A stretch of DNA of 21,456 bases from Priapulus caudatus. Lineage: Eukaryota > Priapulida > Priapulimorpha > Priapulimorphida > Priapulidae. Below are positions 18,824-21,456 of the stretch, piece by piece. The first letter of the stretch is position 1; each line of letters begins with the position of its first letter. The stretch covers positions 1 to 21,456 of the forward strand of contig NW_014579605.1 of assembly GCF_000485595.1 (NCBI RefSeq), in the 5' to 3' direction. The notes below the pieces were generated by a model, which saw only the letters and a program-made list of their open reading frames with translations, searched no databases and had not been told where the DNA came from. A program made the translations under genes and the position numbers.

Positions 18824-21456
18824 CTCCTCTCTCTCTCTCTCTCGCTCTCCGCTCTCTCTCTCTCTCTCGCGGTCTCTCTCTATCTCTCTCTCTATCACTC
18901 TCTATCTCTCTCTGCCTCTCCTTTCTGTCTCCCTCTCCAATCTCCTTCTCCACGCCTCTCTCTCCATCGCTCACCATAAATGTCTAGCATACACACGCTA
19001 ACAAGCTACAACCACTGCTTGTTACGCCCACAGTATTTACTAGATGATATTCTCTCTCTAACCAGAGAACCAGCACTTCCAGGCCAGCCAGTCTGGCCAG
19101 CCAGTCTAGCCAGTCAGCCAGTCTATCTAGTGGGGTTCATTAATAAATCAGTTTACCGCGCGTAAATCTACTTTGGACATGTTATAACAAAATTGTATTA
19201 TTAACATTATTTATATCAGTTTTTAATTGTCAGGGTCGTCAGCCAGCCGACACCTTCACAGTCAGCCAGCCAGCGCAAGTCAACCCAGTCAAGCGTCATG
19301 CTCAGCCATAACCAGTCAGCCAAGTCAGCCAGCCAACAGTCATGCCAGTCAGTCCAGCGCAGCTCAGTCAGCTCACCACAACCAGTCAGGCCAGTCTAGC
19401 CACGGCCAACAGATCAGGGCAGCCAACCAGCCAGCACGCCAGCCAGGTCCAGTCAGGCCAGCCAGCCAGCAGTAGTCAGCCAGCAGTCAGCCAGCACAGT
19501 CACCAGCCAGACAGCCAGCCAGCCAGTCAGTCAGCAGCCCAACCATCGCACTGATTCACAGCCAAGTCAGCCAGCCAGCCATGTCAGTCAGCCAGGCAGT
19601 CAACCAGTCGCCAGCCAGCAGTCAGCCGCAGCAGCGCCCATCGAGCAAGTACCAGCCGCGCTGCCAGTCAGCAGTCCCAGCCAGGCCACCAGTCAGCCAG
19701 CCAGCAGCTAGTCCCCAGCCAGTAGCCAGACCAGCCAGCAACCAGCAAGGCCAAGTCAGCAGCCAAGCACAGCCAGTCGGCAGCCAGGCAGTCAACCAGT
19801 CAGTCAGCCAGCCACGGCCAGGCAAGCCAGTCAGCCAGCAGCCCAGACAACAGTCAGTCAGTCAGTCAGTCAGGCAGCCCAGTCAATACAGCCAGCCAGC
19901 CAGCCAGCCAGCCAAGCAGCCAGCCAGCCAGACAGCCAGCAGCCAGCCGGGACGCCCCGGCAGCCACGCAGCCAGCCAGGATCAGTCAGGTCAGTCAGTC
20001 ACAGTCAGCCAGTCAGCCAGTCAACAGTCAGCCAGCCAGTCAAAGCAGGCCCAGTCAGTCAGTCAGCCAGCAGCAGCGCAGCAGCAGTCAACCAGTCAGG
20101 CCAGCCAGTCAGGCCAGCCAGTCAGTTCATCACGCCAGCCCAGCCAGGCCAGCCAGGCCAGTCGACAGGTCAAGCAGTCAACGCAGCTCAGCGCGGCAGC
20201 TCAGCTGCCAGTCAGTCCAGTCAGGCAGCCAGCCAGCCCAGCCAGTCCAGCCAGCCAGTCAGCCCGCCAGCACAGTCAACATCGGCCAGTCAACCAAGTC
20301 AGCCAGCCCACACCAGAGCCAGCCAGTCAGCCAGTCACGCCAGTCAGCACAGCGCCAGCCGACAGCCAAGTCGGCAGCCAGCCAGTCGGCAGCCAGCCAG
20401 GCAGAGGCAGCCAATCAGCCAACTCAGCCCAGCTCTATCGCCCACAGTATCTTACTAGATGATATTCTCTCTTCTAACAAGAACAGCCTTTCAGGTCCCA
20501 AGCCAGTCTGCCAGCCAGGTCAGCCAGGTCAGCCGTCCTATCTAGGGGCGTTCTACATATCCAGTTACCATGCGTAAATTCTCTATCCTCTCGGACATTG
20601 TATAAAAAATTGTATTAATTAACATTATTATATTAGATCCTGGTTCTCTCTACAGGGAACGCCATCAGCAGCACGTTTATCTAAGGTCCTGTAATATGAA
20701 TCAGTTAATTTAATCAGGCTGTAAATCTACTTATATATATCTATATGTAGTAATATGTAAAATATAGTATATATATATGTATTGATATTATATATATACA
20801 CACACATATACAACAAGTTTCTTGCCTGTCGACCTAGAGCTTATCCTTTTACTGACCAGCATAAACAGCCCTGCAATAACGCTTAGCTAATAACCCTGCA
20901 ATGCTAACCTCCACACATCAACGCTCCACACCTACTAATTAACATTAATATAAAATTCAATCACACTAGTTTTCGTAAACTATCTGAATTAATTGTTTGT
21001 AACTTTTCTAACCTAATGGATTAATGACATATACCAGCGTATCGCCAAACTGCACTGCTAACCTACACAGTCACACTTCTAATTACGTCAATTAGTCTAC
21101 TAAGATTAGCTTATTCAATCTCAATCTTTAATTACACTATTTTTGTAAACTAATTACAGCTATTCCTATCTAATACAATTAATCATTACCAACTGCTGGG
21201 TTTCGATTACTCGTTGTACTCGTCACAATTGACTATATAAATTGCATCGTTCTAAGGCTAAACACGAACTACGCTGATCACTCATCTAGGCGACTCTCGC
21301 TCGTTAATCACTCATTGCTATCAGAGCCTTCAGCTCTCCGAGCCTCGTAAGAGTTACCGCAGGAACTCAGCTGCCTCTCATGCCGGTCCTCTGCCTGCCA
21401 TTCCTCTTCCGCAGATCCTCTCTGGTACATCCGGATCCTCTCCAGCTGATCCACAC
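6537..21456 (-). CDS. PALS1: PALS1/MPP5/Stardust-family MAGUK scaffold gene, 15 exons visible, 5' end outside the window
   Basis: Spliced minus-strand gene. Exons in coding order: 21456-21312 (partial), 18606-18500, 17586-17378, 16872-16753, 16001-15888, 15629-15554, 15127-15042, 14441-14358, 13508-13309, 12838-12777, 12077-12006, 10216-10049, 9749-9547, 7399-7289, 6719-6537. The domain order L27N-L27C-PDZ-SH3-HOOK-GUK is that of MAGUK p55 proteins. PALS1 is favoured over CASK or other MPPs by the motifs QLERIR near the N-terminus, GGAAEKSG and [11 protein letters not shown] in [11 protein letters not shown] in SH3, REAMRQTI in HOOK, and GPQNIG, ELRQRLM and EPQWVP in GUK. In this family the protein binds Crumbs through PDZ-SH3-GUK, PATJ through L27N and PAR6 through the N-terminal region, acting at apical junctions. 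All junctions from 18606 to the stop are in phase (597 residues). The human protein is about 675 residues, so roughly the first 30-55 residues are missing. The exon model is inferred; no transcript was available. Confidence 0.95.
6914..7259 (+). repeat. Degenerate interstitial telomere-like array (TTAGGG-type hexamers)
   Basis: About 58 hexamers of GGTCAG, GGTCAA, GGTTAG, GTGTTA and relatives, ending with exact GGGTTAGGGTTAGG. Indels keep the 6-bp register, so both strands stay open (TLTLTL / VRVKV), but this is not a gene. It lies in the last intron. A short opposite-strand patch (CCCTAACCCTAAC) is at about 7641-7653. Confidence 0.85.
7289..7399 (-). CDS. PALS1: PALS1 exon: [12 protein letters not shown] strand
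   Basis: The acceptor is CTTTCAG and the donor AAG|GTGAGG; exactly 37 codons, phase 0 at both ends: [20 protein letters not shown] then [17 protein letters not shown]. This is the S.KxLR.S.xxPYxxFxAPP element of PALS1 and related GUK domains. It lies just right of the telomere-like array (6914-7259). Confidence 0.97.
7533..8356. mobile_element. Non-autonomous DNA transposon with TIRs and 5-bp target duplication
   Basis: The left end CAGTGCTCGAAATAA and the right end, which reads CAGTGCTCGAAATAA on the minus strand, are perfect over 15 bp. The target duplication CGATG is at 7528-7532 and 8357-8361. Subterminal GTTGTCC/GGACAAC motifs recur at both ends (7554-7630 and 8267-8330). There is no transposase. 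The TIR resembles hAT-like elements, but hAT makes 8-bp duplications, so the superfamily is left open. Other repeats are nested inside it (7960-8202). Confidence 0.8.
8057..8202 (-). mobile_element. Dispersed repeat copy 1 (AGTGGCGTAGCC family)
   Basis: Starts on the minus strand with CAGTGGCGTAGCCAGG and continues with motifs shared with 18136-18345: GGATTTTTTAACA, GGATGACTTAATATTTT, GCGACATTTTTGTTC and TGTTCTCTGCTCCCAAGATA. It is inserted in the 7533-8356 transposon. A second, different terminus (CAGTGGCGGGTCTAGG) abuts it at 8056 and runs left to about 7960. Confidence 0.75.
8585..9174. repeat. 54-bp satellite, 11 copies
   Basis: The unit starts ACATGTATATTACATGATGT, continues with ACATTGTATATTGTATAATG and ends ATGGCACAGCTTTC. 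Copies start near 8585, 8636, 8690, 8744, 8798, 8850, 8905, 8959, 9013, 9067 and 9121. Most are 54 bp, a multiple of three, which keeps several frames open on both strands and creates false ORFs. Copies alternate between ACATG and ACTTG starts. Confidence 0.92.
9296..9512. repeat. C-rich intronic tract, G-run rich on the gene's sense strand
   Basis: On the minus strand (sense for PALS1) there are many runs of three to six G within about 40-120 nt of the 9547 donor, enough to fit a G-quadruplex pattern. Confidence 0.6.
9547..9749 (-). CDS. PALS1: PALS1 exon: GUK core
   Basis: The acceptor is GTTCCAG and the donor CAG|GTAAAG. After joining to the previous exon: [20 protein letters not shown] then [20 protein letters not shown] and [19 protein letters not shown]. 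These are the GMP-binding subdomain elements (TSRPKK, YHFV, EHGEF, NYYGTS) kept in MAGUK GUK domains as a phosphopeptide surface. It ends in phase 0 after NLQPQ. The donor is weak at +5 and the intron is G-rich on the sense strand (about 9430-9505). Confidence 0.97.
9766..9919. repeat. ATC/GAT triplet repeat arranged as an inverted repeat
   Basis: A GATGATG block (9766-9785), a long CATCAT/CACCAC block (9790-9875), then a GATGATGG block (9881-9918). The opposite-sense blocks can pair as a hairpin. The His/Met/Val-rich frames over it are spurious. Confidence 0.8.
10049..10216 (-). CDS. PALS1: PALS1 exon: last SH3 strand and GUK P-loop region
   Basis: The acceptor is GTTGCAG and the donor C|GTACGT. 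It encodes [19 protein letters not shown], then [20 protein letters not shown] and [15 protein letters not shown]. The P-loop reads GPQNIGR instead of the GxxGxGK of active guanylate kinases; losing the lysine is usual in MAGUKs and implies no kinase activity. GPQN.G..ELRQRLM is specific to PALS1. The repeat array in the upstream intron includes this acceptor and about 20 nt of the exon. Confidence 0.96.
10206..10490. repeat. ~44-bp tandem repeat that includes the PALS1 splice acceptor
   Basis: The unit is CGAGTCAAAGTCTGCAACGA followed by TGTGAAACAATAGAACGTCTCATC, about six copies with decay. The first copy is the exon edge itself. Intact copies of the acceptor plus exon start lie at about 10291 and 10380, partial ones at about 10250, 10333, 10425 and 10470. 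Confidence 0.8.
10707..10802. repeat. Short palindrome with an AAT core
   Basis: ATATCAGGAGTGAATAATAAT on the left pairs with ATTATTATTCACTTCTGATAAT on the right, around an (AAT)n core. Its end TATCAGGAGT is the same as the terminus of the adjacent foldback element. Confidence 0.65.
10804..10854 (+). repeat. Extra copy of the foldback terminus
   Basis: Fifty-one bases from AGGAGTAAGATAATATAGG to GGGAAATTC are near-identical to the start of the left arm at 10992. It suggests a partial duplication or nested insertion. The intervening 10855-10991 is unrelated and ends in TACTACTAC triplets. Confidence 0.8.
10992..11790. mobile_element. Foldback/MITE-like element with 0.34-kb inverted arms
   Basis: The left arm 10992-11330 and right arm 11453-11790 are inverted copies, about 95 percent identical by eye, around a 122-bp AT-rich spacer of TATA/CACA repeats. 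AGTAAGATAATATAGGA marks both the outer and inner ends of each arm. The outer ends of the composite read TATC|AGGAG (10800) and CTCCT|GATA (11794). There is no protein. It lies in the sense orientation of a PALS1 intron, so the transcript would form a long hairpin. Confidence 0.85.
11857..11970. repeat. 11-bp satellite GTGAGTATAGT
   Basis: About ten copies of GTGAGTATAGT or GTGAGTATATT, ending just left of the HOOK exon donor. GTGAGT is donor-like only on the plus strand, opposite to the gene. Confidence 0.8.
12006..12077 (-). CDS. PALS1: PALS1 exon: HOOK lysine-rich segment
   Basis: The acceptor is CGTTGCAG and the donor G|GTAAGC. It encodes [20 protein letters not shown] and FNE. The AKK..KKKK..YNAN pattern is the basic HOOK insert between SH3 strands; such clusters bind 4.1-type FERM proteins or acidic lipids in MAGUKs. 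Phase 1 at the end joins GAC into the next exon (NE|DFDSDEI). Confidence 0.93.
12109..12350. mobile_element. PIF/Harbinger-like MITE, 242 bp
   Basis: The TIR AGCCGGGTTTACACTACC at 12109 pairs with AGCTGGGTTTACACTACC on the minus strand ending at 12350. A 3-bp TTA duplication is at 12106-12108 and 12351-12353; TWA duplications are characteristic of PIF/Harbinger. Subterminal TTGGCGA-type motifs also pair. Confidence 0.85.
12528..12738. mobile_element. Tc1/mariner-like MITE, 211 bp
   Basis: The termini CTGTATACGC and GCGTATACAG are flanked by TA (12526-12527 and 12739-12740), as for Tc1/mariner. Subterminal TTTTCGCGAATT and AATTCGCGAATA blocks are also inverted. No transposase is present. Its right end is 38 bp from the donor of the 12777 exon. 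Confidence 0.8.
12777..12838 (-). CDS. PALS1: PALS1 exon: HOOK region, first part
   Basis: The acceptor is CATCGCAG and the donor A|GTAAGC. Spliced to the SH3 exon it gives Q then [24 protein letters not shown](K/R)QTI is a conserved PALS1 feature where SH3 leads into the HOOK. A single base is carried into the next exon (AAC, Asn). At 62 nt it is too short to stand out as an open frame and is placed by splice phase and family match. Confidence 0.9.
13100..13258. repeat. AG and GT/GC microsatellite
   Basis: GATA/GA repeats, then a long (AG)n, then (TG)n with CGCG interruptions, starting about 50 bp past the SH3 donor. Frames over it are spurious. Confidence 0.95.
13309..13508 (-). CDS. PALS1: PALS1 exon: SH3 domain
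   Basis: Sixty-six codons plus two bases, encoding [14 protein letters not shown], then [33 protein letters not shown] and [16 protein letters not shown]-like (AHFNYDP), WW and IPS elements mark an SH3 fold; the MAGUK SH3 packs against GUK and does not usually bind PxxP ligands. The donor is CA|GTACGT. The acceptor CTGCAG before 13508 has a poor pyrimidine tract, but the phase is right and the junction (REAM|MHVKAHF) aligns with the family. A long AG/GT microsatellite follows the donor in the intron. Confidence 0.95.
13509..14357. other. PALS1 intron, AT-rich, with a degenerate ACTTTAG repeat
   Basis: Bases 13560-14090 are AT-rich with no recognisable gene. Bases about 14098-14272 consist of loosely repeated GACTTTA / TTTAGCTTTACTTTAGAC motifs. 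Confidence 0.6.
14358..14441 (-). CDS. PALS1: PALS1 exon: last PDZ strand and PDZ-SH3 linker
   Basis: The acceptor is GTTACAG and the donor ATG|GTGAGT; exactly 28 codons, phase 0 at both ends. [14 protein letters not shown] is the closing PDZ strand (family pattern GTLTFxLIPS), followed by a polar linker ending HVNREAM. The ATGACA-rich tandem repeat of the upstream intron starts right at the acceptor. Confidence 0.94.
14449..14836. repeat. ~43-bp ATGACA-rich tandem repeat beside a splice acceptor
   Basis: The unit is approximately GTGTCACCAGCGATGACAAC followed by AATGTGACACATATGACAATAAT, with indels, about eight copies. It starts within about 8 bp of the 14441 acceptor. Frames over it are spurious. 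Confidence 0.85.
15042..15127 (-). CDS. PALS1: PALS1 exon: PDZ domain, second half
   Basis: The acceptor is CCCGGCAG and the donor ATG|GTAGGT. Two bases complete a glycine, then 28 codons: [20 protein letters not shown] and [18 protein letters not shown] is the hallmark strand D-E motif of PDZ domains, and the spacing to the previous exon matches PALS1 without gaps. It ends in phase 0. Confidence 0.97.
15128..15553. other. PALS1 intron within the PDZ coding region
   Basis: Contains a CA-rich patch (15158-15215), then AT-rich unique sequence. No other feature seen. Confidence 0.6.
15554..15629 (-). CDS. PALS1: PALS1 exon: PDZ domain core
   Basis: The acceptor is CCTGCAG and the donor G|GTATGT. 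Twenty-five codons plus one base: [20 protein letters not shown] then AAEKSG. This is the PDZ ligand groove (strands B-C and start of helix A) and is nearly invariant in PALS1 orthologues, where it binds the C-terminal ERLI of Crumbs. Phase 1 matches the next exon, which starts with two bases. Confidence 0.96.
15750..15764 (+). promoter_or_regulatory. CTCF-like motif, full match
   Basis: CCACCAGGGGGCAGC matches CCASYAGRKGGCRSY at all positions. Confidence 0.5.
15783..15797 (+). promoter_or_regulatory. CTCF-like motif, full match
   Basis: The same 15 bases as the site 33 bp to the left. Flanks (TTCATCCACC...) are shared too, so it is a tandem duplication. Confidence 0.5.
15850..15864 (+). promoter_or_regulatory. 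CTCF-like motif (two mismatches) overlapping a decoy splice donor
   Basis: TCACCAGAGGGCGCA. On the minus strand the same bases read CTG|GTGAGT, a copy of the true donor at 15888. A weaker relative (AACAAGGGGCAGC) lies at about 15819. Confidence 0.35.
15888..16001 (-). CDS. PALS1: PALS1 exon: L27-PDZ linker and first PDZ strand
   Basis: Phase 0 at both ends; 38 codons, or 37 if the second AG of the acceptor is used. The linker ([19 protein letters not shown]) leads into [15 protein letters not shown], the first strand of the PDZ domain and the start of the carboxylate-binding loop (EPL|GATV across the junction; PALS1 has PLGATV where most PDZ domains have GLGF). The acceptor reads TTTGCCAGCAG, a NAGNAG tandem acceptor that would add or drop one glutamine. 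The donor is CTG|GTGAGT. A decoy CTG|GTGAGT lies 34 bp further into the intron. Confidence 0.94.
16002..16752. other. PALS1 intron (GC-AG) with a (TA)n tract and internal diverged duplication
   Basis: (TA)n lies at about 16078-16100. A block near 16216-16278 (ACATGTAAATGAGTATATAA...) recurs diverged near 16448-16511 (ACATGTAAATAAGTATGCAA...). Bases 16527-16551 form a perfect 12-bp-arm palindrome. A near copy of the GC donor context (CCAGGCAAGT on the minus strand) lies at about 16307-16316. Confidence 0.6.
16527..16551. repeat. Perfect short palindrome
   Basis: GAGTAATCATTC and GAATGATTACTC are separated by one T. It could form a hairpin; there is no T-run or other sign of a terminator. Confidence 0.7.
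16753..16872 (-). CDS. PALS1: PALS1 exon: L27C domain, with a GC donor
   Basis: The acceptor is CCACCAG before 16872. Forty codons run [20 protein letters not shown] then [20 protein letters not shown], the second L27 domain, which in MPP proteins pairs with partners such as LIN7. The exon ends CAG|GCAAGT, so the donor is GC, not GT. Using the nearest GT (four bases later) would leave one extra base and break the frame of the next exon, which is phase 0. AG|GCAAGT is the standard strong context of GC-AG introns. The acceptor tract is weak because the 12-bp satellite begins close upstream of it. Confidence 0.93.
16897..17165. repeat. 12-bp satellite ATGATGAACAAC, about 22 copies
   Basis: Near-perfect units with GTG and ATA variants. 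Because 12 is a multiple of 3, both strands stay open (MMMNN / MLFII). It starts about 25 bp from the L27C exon acceptor. Confidence 0.95.
17229..17372. repeat. C-rich tract, G-run rich on the sense strand
   Basis: CCCCCTCTCCCC / CCGTCCTCCTCC variants directly after the weak GTAAAG donor at 17378. The sense strand has more than ten runs of three or more G. Confidence 0.7.
17378..17586 (-). CDS. PALS1: PALS1 exon: L27N domain and linker
   Basis: The acceptor is GCGCAG and the donor G|GTAAAG. Two bases complete a proline codon, then 69 residues run [15 protein letters not shown] ... [18 protein letters not shown] ... ESLTQE. The pattern of hydrophobics, with a helix ending in [15 protein letters not shown], is that of an L27 domain; in PALS1 this first L27 pairs with the L27 of PATJ. 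The donor has A rather than G at +5 and is followed on the sense strand by many G-runs (17256-17372). The first in-frame ATG at 17584 is only three bases into the exon, so a transcript starting in the preceding intron could in principle start translation here. Confidence 0.95.
17655..17850. repeat. GT/GC microsatellite
   Basis: (GTGTGC)n and (GT)n with CGCGCG interruptions. Cys/Val-rich frames over it are spurious. Confidence 0.95.
18098..18105. promoter_or_regulatory. Intronic CRE
   Basis: TGACGTCA, with a CACGTG E-box 50 bp to the left and GGCGCC between E-box and GATGG. It could mark an intronic promoter; motif evidence only. Confidence 0.3.
18136..18345 (+). mobile_element. Dispersed repeat copy 2 (AGTGGCGTAGCG family)
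   Basis: Plus-strand copy of the element at 8057-8202, with the same block order and an extra segment of about 60 bp (18223-18287) inside. It ends near AAGATATGTAACTGTAGG. Confidence 0.75.
18395..18520. repeat. 50-bp tandem repeat spanning the PALS1 exon 3' edge
   Basis: Three copies of CTTACGTATGGGTCGTCGCG followed by GGGGTGGGTGGGGCTGGGGG and a short tail, at exact 50-bp steps (18395, 18445, 18495). The rightmost copy contains the last ~20 nt of the exon and its donor. Confidence 0.9.
18500..18606 (-). CDS. PALS1: PALS1 exon: conserved acidic linker before L27N
   Basis: The acceptor is GCGCAG just before 18606 and the donor is C|GTAAGT after 18500. The exon starts with one base of a split codon, then encodes [16 protein letters not shown] and a segment ending [15 protein letters not shown], with one base left over. 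[12 protein letters not shown] corresponds to the conserved GIDNPMF-type motif that sits between the N-terminal region and the L27 domains in PALS1. The donor lies in a 50-bp tandem repeat that carries two further copies of the same donor at 18450 and 18400. Only the 18500 donor keeps the frame into the L27 exon: reading on meets TAA within three codons, and the other donors add 50 or 100 nt. Confidence 0.88.
18738..18925. repeat. CT microsatellite
   Basis: (CT)n with CG, CC and TA interruptions, in the intron upstream of the 18606 exon. Ser/Leu-rich and Glu/Arg-rich frames are spurious. Confidence 0.95.
19025..19213 (+). repeat. Flanking direct repeat A of the CAGT satellite
   Basis: Runs from CGCCCACAGTATTTACTAGA through TGATATTCTCTCT and GCGTAAAT to ATTGTATTATTAACATTAT. 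Repeat B at 20439 has the same blocks in the same order. Confidence 0.8.
19237..20435. repeat. CAGT/CAGC tetranucleotide satellite, 1.2 kb
   Basis: Nearly pure CAGT and CAGC units with sporadic variants. On the minus strand it is ACTG/GCTG. The long Ser-Gln-Pro-Ala frame (19581-20462) is a product of the 4-bp unit and has no start context, domain or codon structure. Confidence 0.95.
20439..20636 (+). repeat. Flanking direct repeat B of the CAGT satellite
   Basis: Roughly 75-80 percent identical by eye to 19025-19213, same orientation. A third, decayed fragment may follow at 20640-20730 (TTCTCTCTACAGGGAAC ... GCTGTAAATCTACTT). Confidence 0.8.
20880..21200. repeat. ~150-bp tandem repeat, two diverged copies
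   Basis: CTGCAATGCTAACCTCCACA at about 20898 recurs as CTGCACTGCTAACCTACACA at about 21051, and TTTTCGTAAACTA at about 20972 as TTTTTGTAAACTA at about 21141. The blocks between them also match in order. Confidence 0.6.
21312..21456 (-). CDS. PALS1: PALS1 N-terminal conserved exon, cut by the window edge
   Basis: Read on the minus strand from the edge, the frame gives [13 protein letters not shown] followed by an acidic/basic charged stretch ([14 protein letters not shown]) and a Ser/Asn-rich end. QLERIR and the charged helix after it match the N-terminal conserved region of PALS1, which lies before the L27 domains and takes part in PAR6 binding in the family. The exon continues past 21456. 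Its 3' end is uncertain. A GTGATT donor after 21312 leaves two bases and fits the next known exon, which starts with one base. A better-looking GTAACT donor after 21358 leaves one base and would need an unseen intervening exon. The identity of the exon is firm; its right boundary is outside the window and its left boundary is tentative. Confidence 0.75.

Noticed and set aside
18213-19001. 262-residue Ser/Leu-rich plus-strand frame
   Set aside because: Runs through a dispersed repeat, the 50-bp repeat, the antisense of a PALS1 exon and a CT microsatellite.
19581-20462. 293-residue Ser-Gln-Pro-Ala-rich open frame
   Set aside because: It is the translation of a CAGT/CAGC tetranucleotide satellite; other frames and neighbouring stretches are equally open, and there is no splice or start support.

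Overview
The window is eukaryotic genomic DNA, most likely from an invertebrate animal. It is intron-rich, full of microsatellites and short inverted-repeat transposons, and holds a long degenerate TTAGGG-like array. That hexamer argues against an arthropod, where TTAGG is usual. The species cannot be named from the sequence.

The only gene I can support lies on the minus strand. It encodes a MAGUK scaffold of the PALS1/MPP5/Stardust family, the apical polarity protein that joins Crumbs, PATJ and PAR6. Fifteen exons between the right edge of the window and the stop codon at 6537 encode, in order: an N-terminal conserved segment (21312-21456, partial), a conserved acidic linker (18500-18606), tandem L27 domains (17378-17586 and 16753-16872), a PDZ domain over four exons (16001 down to 14358), an SH3 domain (13309-13508), a lysine-rich HOOK (12777-12838 and 12006-12077) and a guanylate-kinase-like domain over four exons (10216 down to 6537). 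From 18606 to the stop every exon junction keeps phase, giving 597 residues with no internal stop. The edge exon adds about 47 more. The true N-terminus and first exons lie beyond 21456.

Layout. Bases 1-842 hold a C-rich minisatellite and a CpG-rich stretch with a CRE and an RFX X-box. Bases 843-5869 show no convincing gene, only old diverged repeats. Bases 5870-6536 are the 3' flank or UTR of the gene and carry three X-box motifs, an AP-1 site and three CTCF-like motifs. The introns from 6720 to 21311 carry the repeats: a telomere-like array, an 824-bp transposon with a 5-bp target duplication, an 11-copy 54-bp satellite, a foldback element with 0.34-kb arms, a Harbinger-like and a mariner-like MITE, and a 1.2-kb CAGT/CAGC satellite with flanking direct repeats and about 150-bp tandem repeats.

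The most unusual theme is that tandem repeats run across exon edges and copy splice sites. The donor of the 18500 exon is triplicated at exact 50-bp spacing. The acceptor of the 10216 exon is repeated with about 20 nt of exon. A decoy donor lies 34 bp past the 15888 exon. One intron needs a GC-AG donor, and one acceptor is a NAGNAG. Phase bookkeeping picks a single site in each case except the NAGNAG, where both choices keep frame.
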